Of a DNA stretch of 64,000 nt, positions 10,851 to 20,805 are shown in pieces. The stretch spans positions 62,001 to 126,000 of the forward strand of contig NJFT01000050.1 in assembly GCA_002221725.1 (NCBI GenBank). Direction: 5' to 3'. Position 1 is the stretch's first letter. Each line of letters begins with the position of its first letter. Origin of the DNA: Scedosporium boydii. Lineage: Eukaryota > Ascomycota > Sordariomycetes > Microascales > Microascaceae. The notes beneath the pieces were generated by a model. It was not told the DNA's origin and made no database searches. It was given only the letters and a program-made list of their open reading frames with translations. A program made the position numbers and the translations under genes.

Positions 10851-12562
10851 ATGCCTGAGGAAACTCCAATCTTCGAAAAGGCAACAGAGTGCCTGCTTGC
10901 ATTTAATACCCATACTAAGTCCCCGACTACGAAATCATGGGCCCAAGACCAATTAGATCGATTCCAGCTCTGGGCTGCCGAGGGCGGCATTTTTGGAGAC
11001 TATCAAAGCCGAAATTCCATGGATTGGCGTCTCCGAGACCGCCCTAAGCTAGTGAAGTTGATGCTCCAGATGCTCGACTTATTACAAGCCTACGTGACCG
11101 GTAAGCTTGTGTTCTGATTCCTCTTATCTTCGCTGCCGCGAATCATAGTAACTAGAGGTTAGCAACTTGCGAGCCAGATGTTCCCTCATCGGAAACAACA
11201 ACCGTAGGCAACAGGATTAGCAGGACGGGGCGAGATGAGAGAGATCAGCCCACACGACACTTGCCTGATATGTCGCCAGCATCGTCGGACTCTTCAGAAT
11301 GTTCGATAAGAATCAACTTGTCGAGAGCACACACACCAGCCGACGCAGCAGACGTAATGCGAAAGAACGCAGAGGACATGCTTATGAAACTCCTCAGGCT
11401 CACTGCGCTCATTCGTGCCGACGAGGTCTCCGGATACGAAAAAGTGGATGATTTCGTTGAATGGGAGAATGGCATTAATGTGACGCAGAAGTTCAAGGAC
11501 GGCGCCAAACTCCTTCTGAGGCACAAGAGACCTTCTCCTCAGTCGCACAGAATCAGACGCTTACTTGAGAGCATCTGCTTGTGGCAAAAGCATGTGGCTT
11601 ACTGGCAACACCAGAGGAGGGTTCGGGGTGCGACAGAAACAGAAGAAACAGTCAAGTCAGAGAGGTCAGCTATGCCAAAATTAGCACGACATGCATTCAG
11701 CACAATAGACAACAGCCTCGACATGCTTCCATTACCGCCCGACGCTCCAGAAAAGTCCAAGGAATTCGAATGCCCGCTCTGCGCTGTCCCGCTTGGAACA
11801 GCCGAGTTTCAGGGCGCGTCCTGGAGGTAAGGCGAGATATTCCTACTCTTCATTCCCTTGGCTTAGAAAGTTGTGCTGAAGCGATATAGGGCACATGTAC
11901 TAAAAGATCTTCGACCATATGTTTGCGTTCTACCTGACTGCAAAAGATCTTGTGCCATCTACGCAGACGCCACTTCGTGGATAGCTCACATGCAAATCGC
12001 CCATACAGTAACAAAGTGGAAGTGCTGGATTCCATCTCACTCTGAGCCCTCAGTCTTCGACACGGAGTCTAAATTCGTCGCTCACATCAATTCGGCATAC
12101 AAAGTATATACGGGATACGAAGCACTTGAGCTAGCAAAACGGAACCGATTCGAAGTTCCTCGGCAGCTCGAAGCGGACATTTGGCCGGAATGTTCTATTT
12201 GCGGGTGCTCTTTCGACGATATTGACTTCATGAGCGTGTATTGTCACATTGCCGGGGACCTGCTCGAGTATGCGTTTCTCTCCATACCCAATTACCCAGG
12301 TCTGGTGGAAAATCGGTCGCAGCAGACTGGAGATCTTGCCAGTCTTTCCAGTAATGGAATGGAACGACACCGCGAGAGCCAAGTTGAGACGGAGAGAACC
12401 CTCCCGTGGTCTCTATGGGAAGGTCTTGACTCTTCAGCCACAGAAAACGATCTTCGAAGCTACCGAGCTGATTTTATCGACGTTCCGCCTGCAGACGCCG
12501 ACTGTATTCCGCGTCTGGACCAGGTTTGGGATATCATCCGAAGAAAGAAGCATGAACCGTAA
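10851..12562 (+). CDS. Fungal C2H2-like zinc-finger protein (three exons)
   Basis: Exons are 10851-11100, 11178-11826 and 11890-12562, with introns of 77 and 63 bp. The phases fit and give 523 residues. The N-terminus has the block QDQLDRFQLWAAEGGIFG...MDWRLRD, which I know from a large fungal family often labelled C2H2 finger protein. The centre has CPLCAVPLG, a C..C half-site. Splicing then restores SWRAHVLKDLRPYVC, followed by CxxxxC and HMQIAH, giving Cys/His spacing like a degenerate zinc finger. A second CSICG motif follows. The members are of unknown function and are common in accessory regions. The third-exon acceptor (GATATAG) was chosen because only it restores the AHVLKDLRPYVC frame. 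The gene appears intact. Confidence 0.75.
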
Positions 12563-13785
12563 AGAAGGACCCCTGTCCGAGCCCTTTCCGGTTACTGGCC
12601 GCCATATTTGGTATGAACTCACCCTACCCTGGCACCCGATAGCCTAGAGAGCAAGGTGTGCGTATATGTACAGATACCGTGCTTACATTACTCGACGGCT
12701 AGTCTTCGATATCCCATTATTTCCAGTTCTTCCAGCATTTCCTATATTCCCATATTCCAGTTCTTTCTTCTTGCAGTTCTTGCAGTTCTTGCAGTTCTTG
12801 CAGTTCTTGCAGTTCTCCCCATATTCCAGCTCACATTCCCCAACCCGTAAGGTACAATAGCGGGTTACATGTGCGGTGAGATACACCTGCTAGAATCCCT
12901 AATCAATGTTGTGGGGACGAGGATGGCCAGTATTCAGGGAAGAGTCCGCGACGCCCTCTTCGCATTCGCCAAGGAGAGCAACAAGTTCATGTCATTGTCC
13001 AGAAAATCGATGCCCAGAGCGAACACATCCCGTGCTATTTTATTCTATTTTATGCTCATAAGTAGCTCTAAGTGGTCACGGTCAGTGCTCAAGGTTGAGG
13101 TGGGAACCCCATTTCACCCGCTACGACATCGAGGCTCGCACCTCTGTTTTCGATCTTTCGAGGCTGCTGGGAGGAAGAGTTGGCGGGAGTGAAAGGAGAA
13201 GCAGTGCCATTTCAATTATCCGATTCGGAGTCGAGTGCGGTAGTTGAGAAATATCCTTAGCACGTCACATTTTCCGCTTGCTGGCCCAATTGCGTTGGCT
13301 CTTATGAAATCGTCTAGACTGTACGACGAGATCTACGTGACTGGAGGTGCGGAGGTTCAAGCTTCAAAATGAACTGTAATCATATTCCGCCCGGGGCACC
13401 GTTCAACAAAACGGACAGTGGCCTGCGCTCGCTGTCCGCGGCAGGCACCGGTTTCCGCGGATTGCGAGCTTCCATCATGGAGCACCTGTCACAAGTAAGA
13501 ACTCTGACGTGCCAAGAAAATCAATGATTCGGTGTATAGGTGATTCGCTAAGGTCTTACGAACCATGCCGCTCGTATTGTCGATGGAATACGCAACCCTC
13601 TTTCCTCTGTGTAGAGAGTTTTATAATACCATGTCCTTCAACATCGCCGCTGCTCCCTCAGAAAGATATTTCTCCCAGTCCCGTTGCTATCCCTTAAGCT
13701 CAATCAATATTCTGCGCAATATCGATAAATTTCACTTCCACCGCGCGTTTACTTCCAATTAGATTGGTCGCGAAGAAAAGAAAAT
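12563..13785. other. Spacer with minisatellite
   Basis: Contains the 9-bp minisatellite at 12768-12812. A 42-codon frame from ATG 13371 ends at a good splice donor (CAA|GTAAGAA, ~13494), but no acceptor continues it, so I do not call it. A 107-codon frame at 12869-13192 lacks motifs. Confidence 0.4.
12768..12812. repeat. (TTCTTGCAG)5 minisatellite
   Basis: Five perfect 9-bp units run uninterrupted, preceded by CATATTCCAG-type imperfect units. Perfect copies imply recent slippage; the tract is a likely length polymorphism. It is non-coding by context. Confidence 0.9.
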
Positions 13786-15243
13786 ATGCCTTCGAATCTC
13801 GCGAAAGAAGGTAGGAAGATAGCGTCGGCGGTGGGCACGAAAGTAGTCGACGATCTTATTCATGAGCGAGACCAAATTGCTCGCAGAACTACCGGTCCGA
13901 TCAACAAAAAGGACGATCGCATCGAGTGGCTCGTTAGAATCGCCGCAGCGGGGATCGGTTTCGTCTCGGAAGCTCATCAGTACCGACAAGAGAAGAAAAT
14001 GAAGGGGGAACATGAAAACGAAGTGGAAATTTATCGGCTGCCTCCACAGCCAGAAGACGCCGCTCTATTAATAGATGGTGCGATCCAAGAGCCAAAACCG
14101 CTCGAGACGGATCCGGATTCGCACCCGCCCAAGGACAACAGTGATAATCTAGCGAGGGTATTTCTCAAAAGACATCCTCCTAAGCCCAGGATAAACCCAA
14201 ACACGAGACTTTCCGCGCCAGTTATTTTGAGGCAACGCCGACCCAAGACACGAGCTCGTGGTTTCATCCGGGCATATGCTCCGGTCCTAGGCGACATGGG
14301 TATCGATCAGGAAACATTCCTCGACTTCATCGACACCTTCAACGAAGCCCTGGAGCCCAATCCGTGGCTATATTCCTTTAATCTAGCGGGCCTTGCAGGG
14401 CTGGCGGTGCCCGAGCCCTTGATGATGCTACTAGGGGTCGGGGTCGGCATCGCCACAGACGCCGCCATCGAATCGCAAAGCCGTTTCAAGTCCAATAAAT
14501 TCTTGGACTCCATCAACGCAGAGTTCTTCGTCCCACGCGGTCTGCTGTGTCTGGTCGTGACATGGAAACCCGAAGACGCTGACGGCGGACTCATAACCGC
14601 GGCCGACTTCGAAGGGAAGGCAGTCGAGTCTCAAACCAAGGCGCCCACGAGCTTTAATCAAAAGATAAAGGATATCATATCAAAGACCTCGTCTAGCGAG
14701 AAAGAATTGCAAAAGTTCCAAGGGCAAATTCAGGATAGGATGAAGTCATCCAGCGGCGTCTTTGAATGGCCCGAGCCAGCCGCGCTCATCTTCCCATCTC
14801 CAGAAGACGCAGATCCTGCCCAACGCCGAGTTGTCGTGAGAAACAAGAAGAAGAAAAACGCCCTAGACCGCGCGGAAAGTTGGCTCGACGAATACATGGA
14901 CAGGTGCGCCCAGGCTAAATGGCTAGAGAAGAACCGCGACCACCCGACAGCTTCCTTCGCGCCGAAGCCAGAGTTCCGATCGCGGTATTCTGACCCAAGT
15001 CATCCAGCTGCGAGTGGCGACCTGGTAGCCTTCTTGACTGGAGGAAAATGGCAGTCTGGTCGGGAAAAACCTGTGGAGAACAAACCGCCTGGCCATGATG
15101 GTGATGGAAATGATCAGAAGCCCAAGTCAGCAGGGTTGAAAGCCAAATCTTCCTCGCCGGGAAGCGCGCCTGCTGGTGGATTTATAGACTTGCTGCAAAG
15201 GGTAAGAAAGAGATCAGTTCCAAATCACGATTACACTCGCTAA
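13786..15243 (+). CDS. Conserved fungal protein of unknown function, 485 aa
   Basis: A single-exon frame with good codon use. The N-terminus (MPSNLAKEGRK...) is basic and helical. Residues ~159-250 carry the most family-like part: FIRAYAPVLGDMGIDQETFLDF, LEPNPWLY, then a Gly/Val/Ala-rich stretch (MMLLGVGVGIATDAAIE) and FFVPRGLLCLVV. I recall these blocks from many uncharacterised ascomycete proteins. The C-terminal ~200 residues are charged and low complexity (KSAGLKAKSSSPGS). There is no signal peptide and no catalytic motif. The hydrophobic centre could be membrane-proximal, but a true transmembrane span is not clear. Function unknown. Confidence 0.75.
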   Translation: MPSNLAKEGRKIASAVGTKVVDDLIHERDQIARRTTGPINKKDDRIEWLVRIAAAGIGFVSEAHQYRQEKKMKGEHENEVEIYRLPPQPEDAALLIDGAIQEPKPLETDPDSHPPKDNSDNLARVFLKRHPPKPRINPNTRLSAPVILRQRRPKTRARGFIRAYAPVLGDMGIDQETFLDFIDTFNEALEPNPWLYSFNLAGLAGLAVPEPLMMLLGVGVGIATDAAIESQSRFKSNKFLDSINAEFFVPRGLLCLVVTWKPEDADGGLITAADFEGKAVESQTKAPTSFNQKIKDIISKTSSSEKELQKFQGQIQDRMKSSSGVFEWPEPAALIFPSPEDADPAQRRVVVRNKKKKNALDRAESWLDEYMDRCAQAKWLEKNRDHPTASFAPKPEFRSRYSDPSHPAASGDLVAFLTGGKWQSGREKPVENKPPGHDGDGNDQKPKSAGLKAKSSSPGSAPAGGFIDLLQRVRKRSVPNHDYTR

Positions 15244-16390
15244 CCTAGACCTGTAGGATGTTTTATATCTCCTTATCGTGGGCGTGACTCCCTCCCGTAT
15301 AGAGGGTTTTGAGGATTCGGAGTATAGCGCCGAAGCTTGACATTCCAACTGTGGTCGGACGGACCGTGAGTCCATGGCCTCAGTAAACTGTTTCTATTTT
15401 ACATCGCGGTAACAGAAACGTCACAGCCTCTGGCCACACTTGTCCTCGAAATGGGTTGTCCTAATATTGGACCATAATCTAGACGATAACAAAATCTCTC
15501 TCTCTCGGTTCTTTGCGTTCTTTCCCCTATCGCATATCCCATTCTAGCCTACATTTCAACCAATCTTTCCAATATTCTCGGTATTCCCATAATACCAAGA
15601 TTAGAAGCATTTTCTAGAAAGCATATAATAAATTGTGTATACAATATGATATGCGCAATACTATGCTGTAAAACCAGCTAGATAATACAGGTACTACTAA
15701 AGTATAGGGGAAACTACACACACCATCTCCAGTGGAAAGGAGCCGGAGCAGTGCGTCCGTGAATGCCAAGAACATCTAGCCTGGCCAGCACACGGTGAAA
15801 TCTGTTATACCTCCTAGTTACCATAATTGGTACGTTATCTCCTGCGGCTTCCGGAGGTACCTCCGAAGTGAAAAGTACAGGCGAACAAGTCGATTAAAGT
15901 ACCACAGTGGACTGAATTAGAGAAATCGACGCCGCGAGGTCGGAAAGTCGTGGCGGGGATTTGAATTGTCTCATCAGACCAAAGTTGGTTCCCACAAACC
16001 TTCGGCCCTCTGGGTAATAGAAAGAGCCATCAATCTGACATGCCATCTTGCTTAGATGGCATAGTACGGCAGCTCAAAGATGCCTCTAGCGGTCTGTTGC
16101 TGCGTTTGTCTCCGCAGTGAATGCCATGATTGCCCGGCATTTCGACCCCTATATACCCAGAGCAATCCCTCAGGAGAAGGGCGCTGGGTGCATTGCGGCT
16201 GCACAGTTGAGGGACGGTTAAATGTTAAGAAGCTGCGCCTCTAAACTGCAATCCCCCCTTCCCAGCATTTCCCGAGAGCAACAGGGTCCAATAAGACGAG
16301 CTAAAATTCATTCCCGGTCGTCCCTTTCCCTTCAACTGGACCGGATTCGTAGCAAAGTAGCTTCTGGCATCGTCCCGTATTGCCTTTTTC

Positions 16391-16475
16391 ATATGACAAG
16401 TCGCATAACAGAAATGTAGATTCGGTATCTTTAAAAGCCTTGCTGTCTTCCTGGCAGGAAGAAAAGCGGTGAAGC
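16391..16475 (+). repeat. Copy B of the ~85-bp dispersed repeat
   Basis: Begins ATATGACAAGTCG, then AGAAATGTAG, AAAGCCTTG and GGAAGAAAAGCGGTG. It is the partner of 10498-10585 on the same strand. Differences are transition-rich. It ends about 80 bases before the ATG at 16554. Confidence 0.45.
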
Positions 16476-16553
16476 CTTGACAATGCCTCGCTTCTCCCCT
16501 TTTATTTTTTTACAATTACACGACCGAAAAATCTGACCAGTAAAGTTGGAACC

Positions 16554-16885
16554 ATGGTGCTTGCGATCATCAGCAATTATCGACTTCGTAAAGACGATCT
16601 TCAAAACTTCCTCTGGGGGCTCTTCGATGATTTCGATATCGAAGTGAGCGTAAGTGGGGTGCTTTTTGGGCCCGAAGCCGCTGCTCCGCGAGTTAACGGG
16701 GGCTTAGCAATCCGATACAAACTACACCGCCCACTTGCCCCGAGACCTGAGCCAGGTAGTCCCTTTTCCCTAATCGGGGGTTCTGACCACTCCCTGGCCG
16801 GGAGGCAGTTGGCACTTGATCCGCTAACGGCTCAGGGGAGTACTAGGGCGAGCTGGACGAAATCGAAGAGCTCAGAAGTCCATAA
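16554..16885 (+). CDS. Possible small gene or 5' remnant (NYRLRKDDLQNFL)
   Basis: The ATG at 16554 opens NYRLRKDDLQNFLWGLFDDFDIEVS, which looks like genuine protein-coding sequence. A GTAAGT donor lies at 16650. Using the TAG acceptor at 16846 joins GELDEIEELRSP and a stop at 16885, giving 44 residues. This is either a tiny protein or the truncated start of a longer, now lost, gene. I do not recognise it with certainty. Confidence 0.3.
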
Positions 16886-17214
16886 TCGGAAATAGAAGTG
16901 AATGCATGGAATCTGGGCATTGTAGGACCGATTCGTCGCGTCGTCAAGGCATATTCTATCGTTGAGGGGAGTTGGGCTTGGATTTTACACAATGTCGCAC
17001 ACTGCCCTCCCACCATTAGCACCTTCTGTAGCACTTTGTACTTCGATTTGAGGCGTGCAGTCCGCCTTGATGTTCGATGTACATCCGGGGGAACAGAATA
17101 ACAACACGCTTCGTGTTTTGTATATAACAAGATGGGACGGACACTCTCTTGATCTTTCCTCAATAGAGCCACAAGACGCCCATCTCCCGAGTAGTTGTAC
17201 CCTGCCAGCACACA

Positions 17215-19453
17215 ATGAAAATAGACGCCCTTGATGAGCTCCGGGAGAGCAGCCTCAACAATGCGGCGTATCCCGAGAACTTGGTTTGCTCACCATATTC
17301 CCAACGCAAGCTCTCCGCCTATCTCCACACCCTGGACATCCTTAGTGGTATTGATGCGAACCAGAAGGTCAGGTCTAGGCTTTTCGAAAAGACAGGACCC
17401 AAAAATAATGTTGAATTTTTCGACATTTCTAACCCTCTTCAAGGTACCCATACCTATTGATTACTTTCCCATATGCTTTTCTACCTGTATCTAACTCTGA
17501 ATAGAAAGATGTGATTGCATCTCAACCCAAAATATAGTGCAGTTACGAGAGCACCTGGACTCTCGGCCCAAAGACCCGAAGTTCCGCTACGTGTAAGTTG
17601 AGATAAAATGAATACGATTAAGGGACAAATGTACATCCGCTAGTATCTTCGGCGGAAACTCTTCACCAACTGTCATTCGGTCGCGTATGCTAACGACCGT
17701 CCCCAGGTCCATCCAAGCGAAGTCATCGCGTAGTCCTTTGGGCTGCACAAGAGAAATGGCGACCGCTCTTGCGTCGCACCACCAGCTCCAGCCCATATTC
17801 TTGGATACTCTTTTTGCGTTCCGATCAGATTTATCAGCCAAGCCCCTGGGTTGGTCAATTGCCATGTTTAACTTTGACGAGACAATCTCCGTTCCTCCCC
17901 AGAACATCTTCAGTGTTCCCGCTCTCGGGAGAAGTGGACGTGAGATCCGGTTGTCATACATCCTGCGTGGAGTAGAGCGCTCGAAGTCCACTCCCGACTG
18001 GGCGTGGGGCGTGAGGCAACTAGGACTTCATCACGTCCTCGATGTAGAACTGGTCGGGCCTTATGGGTTTCAGCTAAAGGTAACGACCAATTCAAAACAG
18101 CGATGGACGACATTCTAAATCCCCAGAGAATAAGTCCAAAACGCCGAAACCATCTCGACCGCGAACATCTATGCAACACAGAAGAGGCCCTCCCATCCTC
18201 GTTGCAGGTTCACCGGATCGCGATTGAGTGGTGCGATACAGATTGGCATTGGTACACCTCTGATATCGAAGCTCGTCTTAGGCAAATCATCGAAAACGCC
18301 TCTGAGATCAATTTGGATGCTCGGCCTTCTTTCTCAACGCTCCCAGACGATATTAAGGACGGCATCAAGAAAGGTGCGAGCACATCACTGCCGCCAACCC
18401 CTACTGCGGCGCTGAGTCGGCAGACAACAGCCGTGTCCACGTTGACGGGTCCTACGAGGATCGGCACGTTCAGAAAATCCTGGAGCTTCGGCAGAACTAC
18501 TGGCAACAGTAGCCGCATGCCATCAAATATGGAAACCCACGTGGCAATCCCTTCCGTTGCGGAGGCAATACACGACGAAGTTCAAGCTACTAGAATCAAC
18601 AGATCCACAGAGGAAAAACTCACGGCTCTTGACAACTGCTCTATAAATGATCAGCAACGACTCCATCACCTACAGTCAAGGCTCCAGGAAGCCATCGTCG
18701 CGACAAGGGACAACGCAGCTGTTGTCCGTTCTTTGAAGAGGCATTACTCGAGGATAGTAGAAATCCCATCATTCCCTGACGCATTCAGGGATCGGGCCCG
18801 AGAGAGCATCGCCTGTTTTGTCAATTATCTCAGCAGCATCGAAGACAATATGGAGAGGCGAGAACAGCAACTAGAACAGCTGGAAGGTCTAGCACGAAGT
18901 GGAAAAGAAATGGTAGGTGTAACGGATTATATCCACAGTTACAAGTAATAAATGCTCACTCGCCTTCCCCATCGGTATATAGTACGTGGCGGTCCAGCAA
19001 TATCAAGTCTTCGAAATGACCAGAATATACTCAAATCACGCCAGCGAAACAGCGAAACAAATGAAGGAGATGGCAATGCAAACAAACGGGACGACGGAAC
19101 AAATGAAGCAGTTGGCAGCCCGAACTGCCAAGGACACATGGTCGATGCAGCAGTTTACTGTCATTACCTTGATATTCCTTCCGGGCACATTCATAGTTGT
19201 AGGCATCCTGCTGGCATTGCTTATCACCTTTGCCGGCTGTACTGACAAGGGCCAGAGCCTCACCCAAAGCGGCATTTTCGACTGGGAGAAAGTCGAAGCA
19301 AAATTCATCGAGGGGGGTTTTCCAATTCGAAAGACAGCGGCTGTGTTTTCAGGGGTGTGTGTTATCGTTATAGGGGTGCTAATATTGCTAGGCCTTTGGT
19401 GCATGCGCCGGAGGGGCAAAAAGAAGCAGTCGAATGGTGAAATGGTGGTGTAG
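17215..19453 (+). pseudogene. CorA-like membrane protein gene with a 1-nt frameshift near 18048
   Basis: Exons are 17215-17443, 17505-17592, 17707-18912 and 18983-19453, with introns of 61, 114 and 70 bp. The N-terminus carries YPENLVCSPYSQRKLSAYL and VEFFDISNP. The middle has FLDTLFAFRSD, GREIRLSYILRGVE and HHVLDVE. At 18047-18049 the frame breaks: the family-like continuation TGRALWVSAKGNDQF lies one base off. One base appears lost, and an intron cannot rescue it. A coiled-coil region then leads to two C-terminal membrane helices (FTVITLIFLPGTFIVVGILLALLITF and TAAVFSGVCVIVIGVLILLGLW), as in fungal CorA-like proteins. The GMN signature of true magnesium channels is not seen. Repaired length would be about 664 residues. 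It may be a young pseudogene or a base error. Confidence 0.7.
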
Positions 19454-20502
19454 CAATGGATTTGATGATAATGCGGCACGCATGGGGAGGAGGAAGACAT
19501 CGGGATTGGGGATAATCATAACAACCTAATGCAGGAATCCCTCACATCTTTTTCTTTCACTCTTTTTGGTTTCGATCACGCGGACGGAGTAGATGGGATT
19601 AGGTTTCTTGGGCTTCCTTCGTAAAAGTCGGAGAGTGACCACTAGGATCCACAGGTTAACATTGAAAAGTACAAGGTACTTACCGCCCACTGGTTGCCCA
19701 TCTTCTCCACTCACACTCCCGCAGTTATTGGTGTCCAAGGCACATCGATGGGAGTATGTAGGCGGAATTGACACCTAAAGACGCCTGCCTGTGCTGTGCT
19801 TCGCCAGGGACCACTGACCAGGCTCGCAGGAACGACCGCCTCACTTTTTTTTTTTTTTTTTCCTTTTTTTTCTCTTCGAAGGACCGCGGCCCCATTTTTC
19901 TCCTCCCAACAACAGGTGCGGCTCTTTCTTGTACTCAAGTGTGGTCAAACGAGGCGGAGCATGTAGTAACCGCGCTGGTGAGTTACATGATAACATGCGG
20001 TATTATTTAGGGCTGAAAATTGTGCCTCTCTAGTTCGGGCTTCATCTCTATTTTGGTTCAGCTTCAGTTATGTCTCGATTCCGAAGAACTAGAACTTCTA
20101 TCGATGTATCCTTTTAAGTTTTCGTTCGGATTTATGGTGTTTCTTGTGTGGATGATGAACGACTTCACCCAGAGGCCGTACTGCATAGTCAAGGGGCATA
20201 GAGTAAACGGCGGCGTGGATGGAATTTGACTCACAGGCTCTCAAGGCATGGTGCAAACGGAGCAACCATGGGTTCCATTTCTCAAGTGCTCAGCGCTGCA
20301 AATGTAATCTTGGTGGCGGTAGGTTGAGGGTGTCCTGAAATTCCATCTCATTCGTCCAGATATTGCATCACACATTTGATGGGAGTGGTTCGCGAATCGC
20401 GAAGGGCCTGACGAAGTCTCTCCATCAAAGACCCCGCTTGACTTTTTGTCTTTGTGAAGTGGGAGCGACCCGTCTCCCAGGCGGCTGCTGCCTTCTTGCC
20501 GC

Positions 20503-20533
<31 letters not shown>

Positions 20534-20805
20534 CTCAAGTTGTCTGGCGTAGTATAAAAGAAACTCGCCTGCCCTGTACACGAACCTGAAGCTTACAGGG
20601 GGACCGCTTAATCGGGAACCACGGGAAAATCGCCTACCAATATATTAGTCGTCTAGTCGCCATTACTTGCCATTACTGGACGAAGCACTGAAACTGCGCC
20701 CCGATCCTTCCTCTCTCTTTCTGTACTCCCGTACCTTCACTCTTGTTTTCAACACAAACTCGATCTCAGCCCGCGTCTGATGAACATCTAACGCATCAAG
20801 TCTCA
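19454..20805. other. Spacer with homopolymer and microsatellite
   Basis: A run of about 18 T followed by a second T-rich block lies at 19844-19870. A (GCCCTC)5 tract is at 20507-20536. The last 150 bases (C/T-rich with CTTCACTCTTG) look like the promoter of the kinase-vWA gene. The frame that opens at 20743 uses TTG and is only its leader. Confidence 0.5.
20507..20536. repeat. (GCCCTC)5 microsatellite
   Basis: Five perfect hexamers, flanked by one imperfect unit (GCCTTC), lie in non-coding DNA upstream of the kinase-vWA gene. Confidence 0.9.

Larger units (their letters stand above)
15244..17214. other. Long spacer, partly AT-rich
   Basis: The 15540-15720 stretch is TpA-rich (ATAATAAATTGTGTATACAA), unlike the adjacent exons, which fits RIP-affected or relaxed sequence. 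Repeat copy B is at 16391-16475 and a small gene fragment at 16554-16885; both are listed. Overlapping frames on opposite strands at 16843-17211 are not supported. Confidence 0.45.

Noticed and set aside
15910..16000. Possible minus-strand tRNA (ATTCAAATCCCCGCC-like)
   Set aside because: Only a T-arm-like string is present; no A-box or acceptor pairing was found.
18028..18080. Intron that would explain the CorA-like frame change
   Set aside because: The only GT..AG pair here would be about 30 bases and would delete conserved residues; a lost base is simpler.
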